From assembly GCF_000380245.2 (NCBI RefSeq), contig NZ_HG428741.1, positions 3,248,044 to 3,312,043 of the forward strand: a stretch of DNA of 64,000 bases. Reading direction: 5' to 3'. Position numbers and translations under genes: made by a program. The stretch is from Bacillus massiliigorillae (GTDB taxonomy: Bacteria; Bacillota; Bacilli; Bacillales; DSM-1321). This document shows, piece by piece, positions 34,746 to 43,704 of this stretch; positions within the stretch are counted from its first letter, which is position 1; each line of letters starts with the position of its first letter. The notes below the pieces were generated by a model. That model ran no database searches. It saw nothing but the letters and a program-made list of their open reading frames with translations, and had not been told where the DNA came from.

Positions 34746-34762
34746 TGTCAGAAAAACTAACA
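34746..34762. promoter_or_regulatory. GlnR/TnrA box upstream of amt
   Basis: TGTCAGAAAAACTAACA matches the consensus TGTNANAWWWTNTNACA at all but one position. It lies 46 bases upstream of the start codon and downstream of a probable promoter (TTGACA, minus strand, 34802-34807; TAAATT after 16 bases), a position suited to repression. Confidence 0.65.
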
Positions 34763-34857
34763 TTTGAATTATATTTAATAATTTACCATCTTTTTATTAA
34801 TTGTCAATATTTTTAGAATATTTAACATTATTAATTCTTACATAAAAAGAACTTTGC

Positions 34858-34916
34858 AAAAAAATAACAACGCTTACAACTCTGATAACTAAAGCCTGTA
34901 AGCGTTGTTATTTTTT
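34858..34916. terminator. Bidirectional hairpin
   Basis: ATAACAACGCTTACA and TGTAAGCGTTGTTAT form a perfect 15-bp stem around 19 bases, flanked by A-run and T-run on both sides. Confidence 0.75.
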
Positions 34917-34977
34917 CACATCATCCAACTTAAAATTTTGTATGTTAACTTGTTTAACAAAAGTAAACAAAATAAAG

Positions 34978-35016
34978 AAGCTTCCGGAAAAATCATACTT
35001 TTTTTCCGAAAGCTTC
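34978..35016 (-). terminator. Terminator after yhaR
   Basis: On the minus strand GAAGCTTTCGGAAAAA pairs with TTTTTCCGGAAGCTTC, followed by TTTATTTTGTTT. Confidence 0.8.
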
Positions 35017-35070
35017 ATAAACTAATACTTACTGTTATCTTTATAAATATGAAAGAATTAAAGTGAGTCC

Positions 35071-35874
35071 TTATCTTCCTTTAAAAACAGGCTTTCTTTT
35101 TTCCATAAATGCTTTTACGCCTTCATGGTGATCTTCTGTTTTTCTCATTTCTGATTGACCACATTTTTCCATTTCAAGCATCTTCAACATATATGGTCTA
35201 TTACGTTCAGCAAGAATTTTCTTCGTTTTAATCATCGCCTGTAGTGGACTTTGTAACCAATGCTCTACCTTCGACTTAACCGCTTCTTCTAAACTTGTCT
35301 TAGCAATCTCATGCAATAGCTCTTTCTGAAGTGCTTCATGAGCTGTCATAACCTTGCCTTCCCAAATAAGTTCTTTTGCCTTGATATCCCCAATTCTTTG
35401 ACTTAAGAGAAAATGTGCTCCACCATCTGGAATTAAACCAATGCCAATAAAGTTCATAGCAATTTTTGCATCTTTATCTGCAATAATATAGTCAGTTGCT
35501 AATGCAATACTTAAACCAAGGCCCGCTGCTGCACCTTGAACCTCACATAAAGTTAGCTTTGGCATGCAATACAGTGTCAGCGCTAATTCATTCACACAAT
35601 CCATAATTGCATGAAAATCTCTTTCACTTCCATCCAACTGGAGCATAGATTTAATATCTCCCCCAGCTGAAAACGCTTTCCCCGCACCTTTTAAAATAAC
35701 AATCTCAACTTCATCATCAATTGAGATGTCTTTCAATATTTGCCCCAAGCTCTTTAAAAGTTCTACATCCAGTGCATTCAATGATTGCGGTCTATTTAAC
35801 TCAACAGTAACAACACGACCATTTGTATGAACAAGCACCGGTTCAGTTTGAGAGGCGTAATCTACTTCAGTCAA
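35071..35874 (-). CDS. yhaR: Enoyl-CoA hydratase/isomerase family protein YhaR
   Basis: A 267-residue crotonase-fold protein: ELNRPQSLNALD near residue 25, the oxyanion-hole segment GAGKAFSAGGDIKSM (about 65-79) and GAAAGLGLSIAL (about 115). The usual second catalytic glutamate region reads IGIGLIPDGGAHF, with aspartate in place of glutamate. Acyl-CoA substrate unknown. I chose TTG at 35874 because AAAGGGGG lies eight bases upstream; the frame remains open for 21 codons further without a ribosome site. Confidence 0.8.
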   Translation of the reverse strand: MTEVDYASQTEPVLVHTNGRVVTVELNRPQSLNALDVELLKSLGQILKDISIDDEVEIVILKGAGKAFSAGGDIKSMLQLDGSERDFHAIMDCVNELALTLYCMPKLTLCEVQGAAAGLGLSIALATDYIIADKDAKIAMNFIGIGLIPDGGAHFLLSQRIGDIKAKELIWEGKVMTAHEALQKELLHEIAKTSLEEAVKSKVEHWLQSPLQAMIKTKKILAERNRPYMLKMLEMEKCGQSEMRKTEDHHEGVKAFMEKRKPVFKGR

Positions 35875-36013
35875 AAAAAATTCCCCCTTTAGTTCGTTAA
35901 AATATCTATTCACTATCATTTTATAACGTTTGTGCACTGACTCGCAAATTAATTGTTAAATAAATTTGAATTTTAGGTAAACTCGACATACAAAAAGCCA
36001 AAACTAATAAAAA

Positions 36014-37519
36014 TCAGCTTTGGCTTTTTAAAAATAATTCTTTTAGTATATCGATTTTTTCTTGCGTATATTGTTCATACGTATCATTATATGATTTAGG
36101 ATCCTTTGGATTCGCAAATCGTGTAATAATACCTGTTTCCGGATGAACAAATTTACTTGCCGCACCACAACCAATTCCAATTATGGATTGTTGTTCTTCC
36201 ATAATCATGATGTTATAAAGACTTTCTTGCCCAGCAAAAGAATAGCCTACATTTTCAAGATTACCTAAAATATTTTGTTGGCGGTATAAGTAATACGGAA
36301 CGTACCCATTAGCAGCTGTCCAGTCTTCCGCTAAATGCATCATCTTTTCTACTTCAGTTCGATCAGCTACTTTATACTTCTGTTTATTCTGTGTCATCTC
36401 GGAAGCACGTTTAAACGATAACGTGTGAACTGTTAATGATTCTGGCATAAGTTTCTTTGTTTCGTCCAATGAATGTTGAAACTCTTCAGTACCTTCACCT
36501 GGTAGCCCAATAATTAAATCCATGTTGATATTATTCATATTCATACTTCTCGCTAAATGAAATTTATCAATCGTTTCTTGAACACTATGATGACGACCAA
36601 TCGCTTTCAATGTTTCATCCGTGTATGATTGCGGATTAATGCTAATTCGATCTATATTCCATTTATTTAAGACAGCTAATTTTTCAGGAGTAATAGTATC
36701 TGGACGACCCGCTTCAACAGTTATTTCTCTAATGTTTTCTACATCTGGGAAGTATTTATACATATCACTATACAAAGCATCCATCTCTTCCGCTGTAATA
36801 CTTGTTGGAGTACCACCACCGAAATAAACCGTTGTAATAGCTATATTATTTTCTTTCAAAAAGTTACCGATTGCTTCTATTTCATAATGTAGCCCAGCTA
36901 GAAACGTACTAACCGATCCTTTATTCGCTCTAATCGCATAGGCTGGAAATGTACAATAAGCACATTTAGTCGGACAAAATGGAATACCAATATAAATACT
37001 TACTTCATTCTTCAAATCATATAAATCAGGAATAGCCTTTAATTGACGCTCTACTATTTGTTGCATTAAATCGATTTTTTCATCGGTTATTCGATATTGT
37101 TCATGTAACATTTCATGTGCTTCTTCTTTTGATTTCCCATCTCTTAAAGCTTTATGAAGAAGCTTAGTTGGGCGAATACCAGTTAGAAAGCCCCATTTTT
37201 GTATAATACCTGTCCGTTCTTGAAGTGCTGTTAAATACGCATGAGAAATAGCATTTTTCAATTGCTTGTACTTTTCTTTTTCTGATAACTGTACATATAT
37301 TCTTTCGCTACAGCTTGTCCATGTTTCATTCGTCTCTACATCTAATAATTGTAAAGTTACTTTCACAGTATCTTTTTCTTCTATAGTAAATGTCGCTAAC
37401 ATTTCCGCATCATTAAGGGTAGTTAACTTAACTTTTGACTCTTCATAAAATAAATTCGTAATTAACTGCAATGGTCTTTGAAAACGTTCATCCTGCAGTC
37501 CTCTTATTTCAATTCGCAC
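36014..37519 (-). CDS. hemZ: HemZ, oxygen-independent coproporphyrinogen oxidase-like radical SAM protein
   Basis: A 501-residue radical SAM enzyme, the same length as B. subtilis HemZ. The cluster cysteines are Cys182, Cys186 and Cys189 in CPTKCAYC; YFGGGTPTSIT and DLIIGLPGEG are further HemN-family motifs, and an additional N-terminal domain (1-150) ends IRPTKLLHK. GTG start at 37519 with AAAGGTG six bases upstream matches the known N-terminus VRIEIRGL. Acts in anaerobic heme synthesis or a related radical reaction. Confidence 0.9.
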   Translation of the reverse strand: MRIEIRGLQDERFQRPLQLITNLFYEESKVKLTTLNDAEMLATFTIEEKDTVKVTLQLLDVETNETWTSCSERIYVQLSEKEKYKQLKNAISHAYLTALQERTGIIQKWGFLTGIRPTKLLHKALRDGKSKEEAHEMLHEQYRITDEKIDLMQQIVERQLKAIPDLYDLKNEVSIYIGIPFCPTKCAYCTFPAYAIRANKGSVSTFLAGLHYEIEAIGNFLKENNIAITTVYFGGGTPTSITAEEMDALYSDMYKYFPDVENIREITVEAGRPDTITPEKLAVLNKWNIDRISINPQSYTDETLKAIGRHHSVQETIDKFHLARSMNMNNINMDLIIGLPGEGTEEFQHSLDETKKLMPESLTVHTLSFKRASEMTQNKQKYKVADRTEVEKMMHLAEDWTAANGYVPYYLYRQQNILGNLENVGYSFAGQESLYNIMIMEEQQSIIGIGCGAASKFVHPETGIITRFANPKDPKSYNDTYEQYTQEKIDILKELFLKSQS

Positions 37520-37689
37520 CCATATCACCTTTATATTCGTATATTTTCTGTAGCTACAAGTGTACCGAAAGGCATGCATTAGGTCAACCAGTTCGAAAGC
37601 GGTTGGTTAGTAAGACTTGATACCTACATTATCATGTCGATATATTATGTCGTTACGATTGTAAAGCGCAAACTATTAGATACTATAAA

Positions 37690-37742
37690 AATGTAAAAGG
37701 CGTCCCGAAAATGATTATTAATCACTTCTAGGACAGCCTCTC
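37690..37742 (-). terminator. Terminator after yhaX
   Basis: On the minus strand AGGCTGTCC ... TGATTAAT-AATCA ... GGGACGCCT, followed by TTTACATTTTT. Confidence 0.75.
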
Positions 37743-37748
37743 ATTCCA

Positions 37749-38615
37749 TTATTTCAATAAATTCAATTTCTCTAGAAATTGTAGCTGATATTGCTTCCGA
37801 AAGAGCTCCTTGACCATATAAGCTACTCCATCGTCATCATTTCCTCTTGTAATCCAATCTGCCACACGCTTTATTTCTTGAGGTGCATTCCCCATCGCTA
37901 CTCCAACTCCTGCCCCCGCAATCATTGTCTCATCATCTTTACTATCACCAATCGCCACAATTTCACGTGTAGCAATTTTCAAATGATTAGCTAAGGTTTG
38001 AATGCCTTTCCACTTACTCACATTCTCCGGAACTATGATGATTCGATGATTTTCCTTACTAACTACCGTTATATCATCGAACATATTTCTAGCTACGGAT
38101 ATTAGCTCCTGTTGAGCTTTATTACTCTGAAAGTTAACTTCAATACTTAGCGGCTGTGAATCATGCGTCTTTACATATTCACTAATAGAATCTACATAGT
38201 TTTGAGCAAACATCTTTTGTTCACTCACATACATAACCGCTTTACTTAATAAGTTCTCTGGTAAATTCACGCGATTTCGAACTTCCGATTCTTCATAATT
38301 CAATTTAATCTGGCATTCCATTTCTTCTAATATCCTCACAAAATCTACGGTCGTTTTTTTAGATATTTTTCTGATATACAATGGTTTATCAACTGCTGTA
38401 GCAACGTAAGCACCTTGAGCAGCGACAATCATCGGATTTATTTTCAAAGCTTTAGCTACTTTTTTACCCAATTGATAATTACGTGAAGTGACTAGCACGA
38501 TTACTACATCTTTCGCCTGCACATATTCAATTGCTTCTTTAGCAGCTTTACTAAAACGCCCATTGGATTGTAGTAGCGTTCCATCTATATTAATTGCCAA
38601 TAGTTTATATATCAT
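37749..38615 (-). CDS. yhaX: HAD-superfamily (Cof-type) protein YhaX
   Basis: A 288-residue Cof-type HAD protein with a C2 cap. Motif I reads AINIDGTLL, so the residue at the usual nucleophile position is Asn9, not Asp; the second aspartate (Asp11), motif II Ser/Thr (TSRN), motif III Lys (KWKGIQ) and motif IV GDSKDDE are retained. Length and position match B. subtilis YhaX, linked to sporulation regulons. Phosphatase activity is doubtful. GGGGAGATC precedes the ATG. Confidence 0.85.
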   Translation of the reverse strand: MIYKLLAINIDGTLLQSNGRFSKAAKEAIEYVQAKDVVIVLVTSRNYQLGKKVAKALKINPMIVAAQGAYVATAVDKPLYIRKISKKTTVDFVRILEEMECQIKLNYEESEVRNRVNLPENLLSKAVMYVSEQKMFAQNYVDSISEYVKTHDSQPLSIEVNFQSNKAQQELISVARNMFDDITVVSKENHRIIIVPENVSKWKGIQTLANHLKIATREIVAIGDSKDDETMIAGAGVGVAMGNAPQEIKRVADWITRGNDDDGVAYMVKELFRKQYQLQFLEKLNLLK

Positions 38616-38690
38616 GATGATCTCCCCTTAATCAAGATGTACTACTTTTAATAGTATGATTAGTAGAAAAACCATAGAACAAATTGGCAC

Positions 38691-38732
38691 AAAAAAAGCA
38701 CTACCTAAAAAATACTGTTTTAGATAGTGCTT
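38691..38732 (-). terminator. Intrinsic terminator after yheA
   Basis: AAGCACTA-c-CTAAAA pairs with TTTTAG-a-TAGTGCTT; on the minus strand T7 follows. Confidence 0.9.
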
Positions 38733-38740
38733 CCTATGTA

Positions 38741-39103
38741 TTATGCTTGTGGCATTCCGTAAATATCTTCTAATGGTTTCATGATGATTTTATTTAATTC
38801 ACCAATTAGCATGCTCATACGTTGCTCTGCTTCCATCAGTTTTGAAATCGTAGGATTTTGTTGAACAAGTTGTAATAATTTCTGTGCTTGTTCCACTTCT
38901 TCCTGAGTGATTTCCTGACCTGTCATTTGTTTTTGTTGTAACGTCATTTGAACTTGACGGAAATTATCAAACATTTTTTTAGCAACTTCATCTTTATTAA
39001 CTGCTTCTAATAAATTTTGTAATTCAATGTATTCTTTACTTTGACGAATACCTTTTTCTAATTCATACGCTACATCATATACATTTACACTCACAGCTGT
39101 CAC
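38741..39103 (-). CDS. yheA: YheA/YmcA-family protein (UPF0342)
   Basis: A 120-residue all-helical protein with DNFRQVQMTLQQKQMTG (about residues 42-58) and EQAQKLLQLVQQNPTI, the com_ylbF/YmcA fold. Relatives YlbF/YmcA/YaaT control RNase Y specificity; YheA itself is uncharacterised. It follows yheB by 28 bases in the same direction. Confidence 0.88.
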   Translation of the reverse strand: MTAVSVNVYDVAYELEKGIRQSKEYIELQNLLEAVNKDEVAKKMFDNFRQVQMTLQQKQMTGQEITQEEVEQAQKLLQLVQQNPTISKLMEAEQRMSMLIGELNKIIMKPLEDIYGMPQA

Positions 39104-39131
39104 TCCTTCTAATTAACATTGCTCACTCACG

Positions 39132-40271
39132 TTACACAAGTATAGCAATAACACCTTGAACTACACCAATTAAGCCACCTAATAAAGCACCTAAATACGT
39201 AATCATTCCTAATTCACTCTTCATAATAGACAATACCATTTCTTCAAGTCTTTCAACAGGAAATGCGTCAACTTGCCCCTTAACAATTCCTTGTAAATGC
39301 AATTTCTCCATAAATTGTTCTACATTATTTGAAATACCGTCAAAGAAAAGATCCATCGCACCCGGAATAATCCGCTCGTTAAGAATGTCAGCATTTTGCT
39401 CTACTACCTTACCAATCGGCATATTCAAGTACTGCTCTAATTGTAACATGTTAATGAGCTCCCGTTGCATAGGTGCAACGACTTTTTCTAATTCATATTG
39501 TTCATATACATATTCTACTTTACGGTCTTTCAAAGTATTCCATTCTTTACGGATTAATTCCGTTAGAAAATCCTTTGTACCTTCAGATTTAAGAAATTGA
39601 AGAATAGCCGGTTGAATTTTATCGACTAATTTTTCATTCTTCATAAACATTTGCAACATATTCCAAAGCATTCCTTTATCTTTAAAGAAATCCTCAATCA
39701 TTTTCTCTAATTGCTTCTTACCTTCCATACTAGTAAAAAAATCATGACCCTTTTGCAAAATAAAATCTGATACATCCGGTAACTTTTCATCAACCACTTC
39801 AGATACTTTGCTCGGAAGAATCTCGTGAAGGCTAGCATTTTTATTATCAAAGTACCATGAAGATGCTTTAGTTGAAACAAAATTTACGATTTTCGCTTCT
39901 AATTGTTGTTGGGCATTCTTAAAACCTAATTTACCGATAGCTTCTTCGACTGTAATATCACTATACTGATACTGTTTAAGCTTATCTTGTAACCATCGAA
40001 TAGCCTCACCACGAAATTGTGGCGTAAAAATCTTTTGTTTAATACTTTCTACTGTTAATAAATGTTCTACAACCATTTTCCCAAGTTGTTCCGCTAACTC
40101 CGCTCTTCGTTTCGGAATCAACCCTGGCGTAAAAGGCAACTTCTTACCAAATACATAAATGGGAAGATACGGTCTAAAAAGCATCTTAATAGCTAAATAA
40201 TTTGTAAACCCACCAATGATTGCCCCAATAATAACCATAAATAGTATGGTGAGAAAGTTATTCATATTCAT
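39132..40271 (-). CDS. yheB: DUF445 membrane protein YheB (UPF0754)
   Basis: A 379-residue protein with an N-terminal membrane segment (about 6-28), the DUF445 signature FRPYLPIYVFGKKLPFTPG (about 32-50), a long helical middle and a C-terminal membrane helix (about 355-377). Uncharacterised; in operon with yheA. AAGGGGTATG precedes the start. Confidence 0.87.
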   Translation of the reverse strand: MNMNNFLTILFMVIIGAIIGGFTNYLAIKMLFRPYLPIYVFGKKLPFTPGLIPKRRAELAEQLGKMVVEHLLTVESIKQKIFTPQFRGEAIRWLQDKLKQYQYSDITVEEAIGKLGFKNAQQQLEAKIVNFVSTKASSWYFDNKNASLHEILPSKVSEVVDEKLPDVSDFILQKGHDFFTSMEGKKQLEKMIEDFFKDKGMLWNMLQMFMKNEKLVDKIQPAILQFLKSEGTKDFLTELIRKEWNTLKDRKVEYVYEQYELEKVVAPMQRELINMLQLEQYLNMPIGKVVEQNADILNERIIPGAMDLFFDGISNNVEQFMEKLHLQGIVKGQVDAFPVERLEEMVLSIMKSELGMITYLGALLGGLIGVVQGVIAILV

Positions 40272-40557
40272 ACCCCTTCAAGTCTATTTTTCAACTCTAT
40301 TGTATACGTACAATATTATAGTACAAGCTACTGTAATAGCAAATAAAGGAATATACATATCTTTTACCACACTTATTTGATTGGTTGAATATAACAGTAT
40401 GTTTGTTGAAGAAAGATAAATTATAATTTATTCAATATCGAAATTGTCTTATTCATTGATAGACTACCTGAAAAGCGAAACAACTAAAAATGATTGGAAC
40501 ACTTTCAAGACGAGCTCTTTTCAATAGCCATCAAATTCTAACCGTGAGGAATGAATC

Positions 40558-41436
40558 ATGTTATTACAAAAACTTAAAAAACAATACCCTAGTGCTGTAG
40601 AAAGCGCACCACAAAACTTAACTCACCAATACTTTTGGGTTTCTACAGATGGAAAACAACTAGGAATCCCATTAGAAAACCTAACTTCTCAGGAACAAAA
40701 ACTATTAACAACGCTTTTTAATGATTCAGCATTAGAGAATACTTTAAACATAACAGCCAGTCAAAAAAATTGGTATCAATTCTTCACTAAACAAAGTGAA
40801 TTACCACTTACCAACTGGAAATATATACGCCTTATCTATTTTACAATTGCAGATGGGGACGTTTCATTAGTTGATTTTGAACAAGCAATACTGTCATTTT
40901 TCCATAGCGATTCCGTTCTTGTTTGGGAAAATAAAACGAGCGGTTATATTATTGAAGGAAAACATAGAAATCTGCTCGAGTTTCATGATTTCCCCAAAGT
41001 TATCAGTACTATTGAAAGCGATTTCTATAATACTGTACAAATATTCGTCGGAAACATTCATGAAGTATCTTATAGCTTGCTTACACATTTCAGTGCGGAA
41101 AATCAGTGCTTCGCTATCGCTAAGCAACATTGCTCGCATACAAAGCATCATTGTCTTAAGACCGTTTTCCCATATCTGTTATTGAACGGTATAATTCAAC
41201 AAAAGGATTGGTATTTACAACAACTCCTTGGTGAAACGATTGATGATCAAGAGATAATTAAAACAGTCAAAACATATATCCAATTAAATCGTAATGCAAC
41301 TCTTACTGCTAAGGAATTATTTATTCATCGTAATAGTTTACAATATCGCATCGATAAGTTCATCGAAAAAACCAATCTAGATATTAAAGATTTTCACGAT
41401 GCTACGCTAGCATACTTGTGTATTTTACTGTTATGA
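40558..41436 (+). CDS. PucR-type regulator beside msmX (YxkF-like)
   Basis: A 292-residue protein. The C-terminal 60 residues (TVKTYIQLNRNATLTAKELF, then IHRNSLQYRIDK) form the PucR/CdaR helix-turn-helix; the N-terminal part has no recognisable sensor domain. B. subtilis has the related YxkF next to msmX, so it may control sugar uptake. GTGAGGAATG precedes the ATG. Codon use is like its neighbours. Confidence 0.75.
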   Translation: MLLQKLKKQYPSAVESAPQNLTHQYFWVSTDGKQLGIPLENLTSQEQKLLTTLFNDSALENTLNITASQKNWYQFFTKQSELPLTNWKYIRLIYFTIADGDVSLVDFEQAILSFFHSDSVLVWENKTSGYIIEGKHRNLLEFHDFPKVISTIESDFYNTVQIFVGNIHEVSYSLLTHFSAENQCFAIAKQHCSHTKHHCLKTVFPYLLLNGIIQQKDWYLQQLLGETIDDQEIIKTVKTYIQLNRNATLTAKELFIHRNSLQYRIDKFIEKTNLDIKDFHDATLAYLCILLL

Positions 41437-41455
41437 AGTTATATCTGAATAACGA

Positions 41456-41486
41456 TGCACAAAAAAGCGCTTTCACATTTTGTGCA
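41456..41486. promoter_or_regulatory. Nested inverted repeat with cre-like core upstream of msmX
   Basis: TGCACAAAA (41456-41464) and TTTTGTGCA (41478-41486) enclose the palindrome AAAGCGCTTT. On the minus strand TGAAAGCGCTTTTT matches 11 of 14 positions expected for a CcpA site. It may be an operator, a weak terminator of the regulator gene, or both. Confidence 0.4.
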
Positions 41487-41568
41487 ATGTGAACATATCC
41501 ACAAAACATGAATACGTTTACAATGAGCTTATAAACATTCCAAAACAGATTCTTGGAGGTATAACAAC

Positions 41569-42666
41569 ATGGCAGAATTACGTTTAGAAAATATTTATAA
41601 AATTTATGATAATAAAGTAACAGCAGTTGAGAATTTCAACTTACACATTGAAGACAAAGAATTTATCGTATTCGTAGGACCATCTGGTTGTGGTAAATCA
41701 ACAACATTACGAATGATTGCTGGTCTAGAAGAAATCTCAAAAGGAGACTTCTTTATCGATGGTAAGCGTGTTAATGATACACCTCCAAAAGATCGTGATA
41801 TTGCGATGGTGTTCCAAAACTACGCACTATATCCTCATATGTCTGTATATGATAATATGGCATTCGGCTTAAAGCTTCGTAAAATGCCAAAAGATGAAAT
41901 TAATCGTCGTGTACAAGAGGCAGCAAAAATCTTAGGTTTAGAGGAGTACTTAGATCGTAAACCAAAAGCATTATCTGGTGGTCAGCGTCAACGTGTTGCA
42001 TTAGGACGTGCAATTGTACGTGATGCAAAAGTATTCTTAATGGATGAGCCTTTATCAAACCTAGATGCTAAACTACGTGTTGCGATGCGTTCTGAAATCG
42101 CAAAACTTCATAAGCGTCTCGCGACTACTACTATTTACGTAACACATGACCAAACAGAAGCTATGACAATGGCAACACGCCTTGTAGTAATGAAAGATGG
42201 TATTATCCAACAAATCGGGACCCCGAAAGATGTTTATGAAAACCCTGAAAATGTATTCGTTGGCGGTTTCATCGGATCACCAGCTATGAACTTCGTAAAC
42301 GGTACGTTAAAAGACGGATACGTACAATTCGAAACAACAAAACTGGCGATTCCTGAAGGGAAAATGAAAATATTACGCGATCAAGGGTATGTAAATAAAG
42401 AAATCATTATGGGTGTTCGTCCAGAAGATTTCCATGATGAGCCTTTATTCATTCAAGCTTCACCAGAGAGCAAAATCAGTGCGACAATCGAAGTTTCTGA
42501 ATTAATGGGTGCTGAATTCATGCTTTACTCAAACATCGATGGTCAAAACTTCGTAGCGCGTGTTGATGCAAGAACGGTTGTTAAAGCTGGCGATGTCATC
42601 GAGATGTCACTTGATATGAACAAAGTACATTTCTTCGACAAAGAAACGGAATCACGTATTAGATAA
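41569..42666 (+). CDS. msmX: Multi-sugar ABC transporter ATPase MsmX
   Basis: A 365-residue UgpC/MalK-type ATPase: Walker A GPSGCGKST (37-45), signature LSGGQRQR (about 134-141), Walker B VFLMDEPLSNLD, switch YVTHDQ, and a C-terminal regulatory TOBE/OB domain from about 240. MsmX energises several sugar ABC importers encoded elsewhere; no permease is adjacent, in keeping with that. GGAGGT precedes the ATG. Confidence 0.92.
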   Translation: MAELRLENIYKIYDNKVTAVENFNLHIEDKEFIVFVGPSGCGKSTTLRMIAGLEEISKGDFFIDGKRVNDTPPKDRDIAMVFQNYALYPHMSVYDNMAFGLKLRKMPKDEINRRVQEAAKILGLEEYLDRKPKALSGGQRQRVALGRAIVRDAKVFLMDEPLSNLDAKLRVAMRSEIAKLHKRLATTTIYVTHDQTEAMTMATRLVVMKDGIIQQIGTPKDVYENPENVFVGGFIGSPAMNFVNGTLKDGYVQFETTKLAIPEGKMKILRDQGYVNKEIIMGVRPEDFHDEPLFIQASPESKISATIEVSELMGAEFMLYSNIDGQNFVARVDARTVVKAGDVIEMSLDMNKVHFFDKETESRIR

Positions 42667-42828
42667 TAAGAAAAGCGCAAGTGCCCCGCATAGCTCCGTA
42701 TGTGCTGGAGCCCGCTTCCTTAAGATAAAGGAAACACGAAGTGCTGATAAGCGAATCGATGTGGACTTATCGTAGGGAAGTTGGTGAAGCACACTAGGAG
42801 CTGGGCTCTGGAGCTAGACAATAAGAAA
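42667..42828 (+). repeat. Interspersed repeat, family A, copy 2
   Basis: Same element as 12119-12312 in opposite orientation: AAGAAAAGCG start, TAGCTCCGTATG, GATAAAGGAAACACGAAG, GACTTATCGTAGGGA, TAGGAGCTGGGC end. It begins directly at the msmX stop codon and runs into a family B element. Confidence 0.8.
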
Positions 42829-42994
42829 AACCGGCACCGGTCTTTTTTGATTATTGTTTATGCTCCTTGATTTACTCCCAATAAAAAAAGAGCTATGCGG
42901 CAGAAATAAGATGAGCTGGTCTTGAAAACCCGCTCTTGGTTTTCAAAACAGGTTGGCTTATTTCCGAGCATAGCAGGTGTAAGGTTAGACACCA
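42822..42994 (+). repeat. Interspersed repeat, family B, copy 2 (long form)
   Basis: Starts AAGAAAAACCGGCACCGGTC, passes TGCTCCTTGATTTACTCCCA, has the internal segment AGAGCTATGCGG...CTTGGTTTTC absent from copy 1, and ends TTATTTCCGAGCATAGCAGG TGTAAGGTTAGACACCAC. About 90% identical by eye to 46856-47031. Confidence 0.85.
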
Positions 42995-43105
42995 CAAAAA
43001 ACCGGCACCGGTCTTTTTGATTAGAATTCACACTTTTTTTACTTCTAATCAAAAAAGCCATGCTCGTGTCATATTCGAGCATGGTAGGTGTATGGTTGGA
43101 TTTAT
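42995..43105 (+). repeat. Interspersed repeat, family B, diverged tandem copy
   Basis: Starts again with AAAAACCGGCACCGGTCTTT, then a GATTAGAA/TTCTAATC stem replaces the central part, and GAGCATGGTAGGTGTATGG parallels GAGCATAGCAGGTGTAAGG of the other copies. It is a decayed short-form copy joined directly to copy 2. Confidence 0.65.
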
Positions 43106-43150
43106 ATCATTGCTCACTATTTTCTTCTTCCATAAACAAAAACTTTTTTC

Positions 43151-43393
43151 TTACTCTTCAATTACTACACTCTCTTCTCCACCACAGTTTTCACAGAAAA
43201 AGAAGTGAACACACTGATGTCTTTGAATGGAATCACTTACACCATCTACTTGTTTTAAAGTTTCAATATCTTCATATGCACTATAATTATCTAGATAATC
43301 CGTCAACTTTCCTTTATCTATCAAAACAGACTGACATTTATTACATGGTAATGATACTTGTTGTAAACCATTACATAACGGACAAATCGGCAC
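43151..43393 (-). CDS. Small zinc-ribbon-like protein (80 aa)
   Basis: Not recognised. The 80 residues contain CPLC, CNKC and CENC, i.e. six cysteines in three CxxC knuckles, with an acidic central stretch (DNYSAYEDIETLKQVDG) and an acidic tail. GTG start at 43393 with AAAGGA nine bases upstream. Zinc binding is likely; the function is unknown. Confidence 0.65.
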   Translation of the reverse strand: MPICPLCNGLQQVSLPCNKCQSVLIDKGKLTDYLDNYSAYEDIETLKQVDGVSDSIQRHQCVHFFFCENCGGEESVVIEE

Positions 43394-43573
43394 ATTACAT
43401 CATTCCTTTTCCACACTTCGTTATATACATATTTTCAGTGAAATTACTCCATTCATACAAACCAGTAATTACCAACATATTTCTACTCTCCTATTACCAT
43501 ACTACTTATAAGAACTTAATATTTTGGGTTACATCATACAAAAGGATCAAGAGGCTTTTGTAGTATACATGAC

Positions 43574-43640
43574 AATACTTCAATAGCTTACTAATGCTGG
43601 TGCAACTCCAGGTAACCCAACCATTATACGTTGAAGTATT
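43574..43640. repeat. Inverted repeat upstream of the SASP gene
   Basis: AATACTTCAA (43574-43583) and TTGAAGTATT (43631-43640) are perfect complements around 47 bases, which contain an inner CTGG/CCAG hairpin and CATTATA (43622-43628), a sigma-G-like -10. A palindrome TGAAGCTTCA follows near 43667. Confidence 0.5.
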
Positions 43641-43704
43641 TTAATGAATACATATGTCATGCATTGAAGCTTCAGCAAAAACATAAAAAAAGCGAGGGTT
43701 AATT

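Noticed and set aside
43060..43563. 167-codon plus-strand frame over the zinc-ribbon gene
   Set aside because: Starts in a repeat, composition is random (His/Tyr/Ser/Leu-rich), no family pattern, and the minus-strand gene with three CxxC is convincing.
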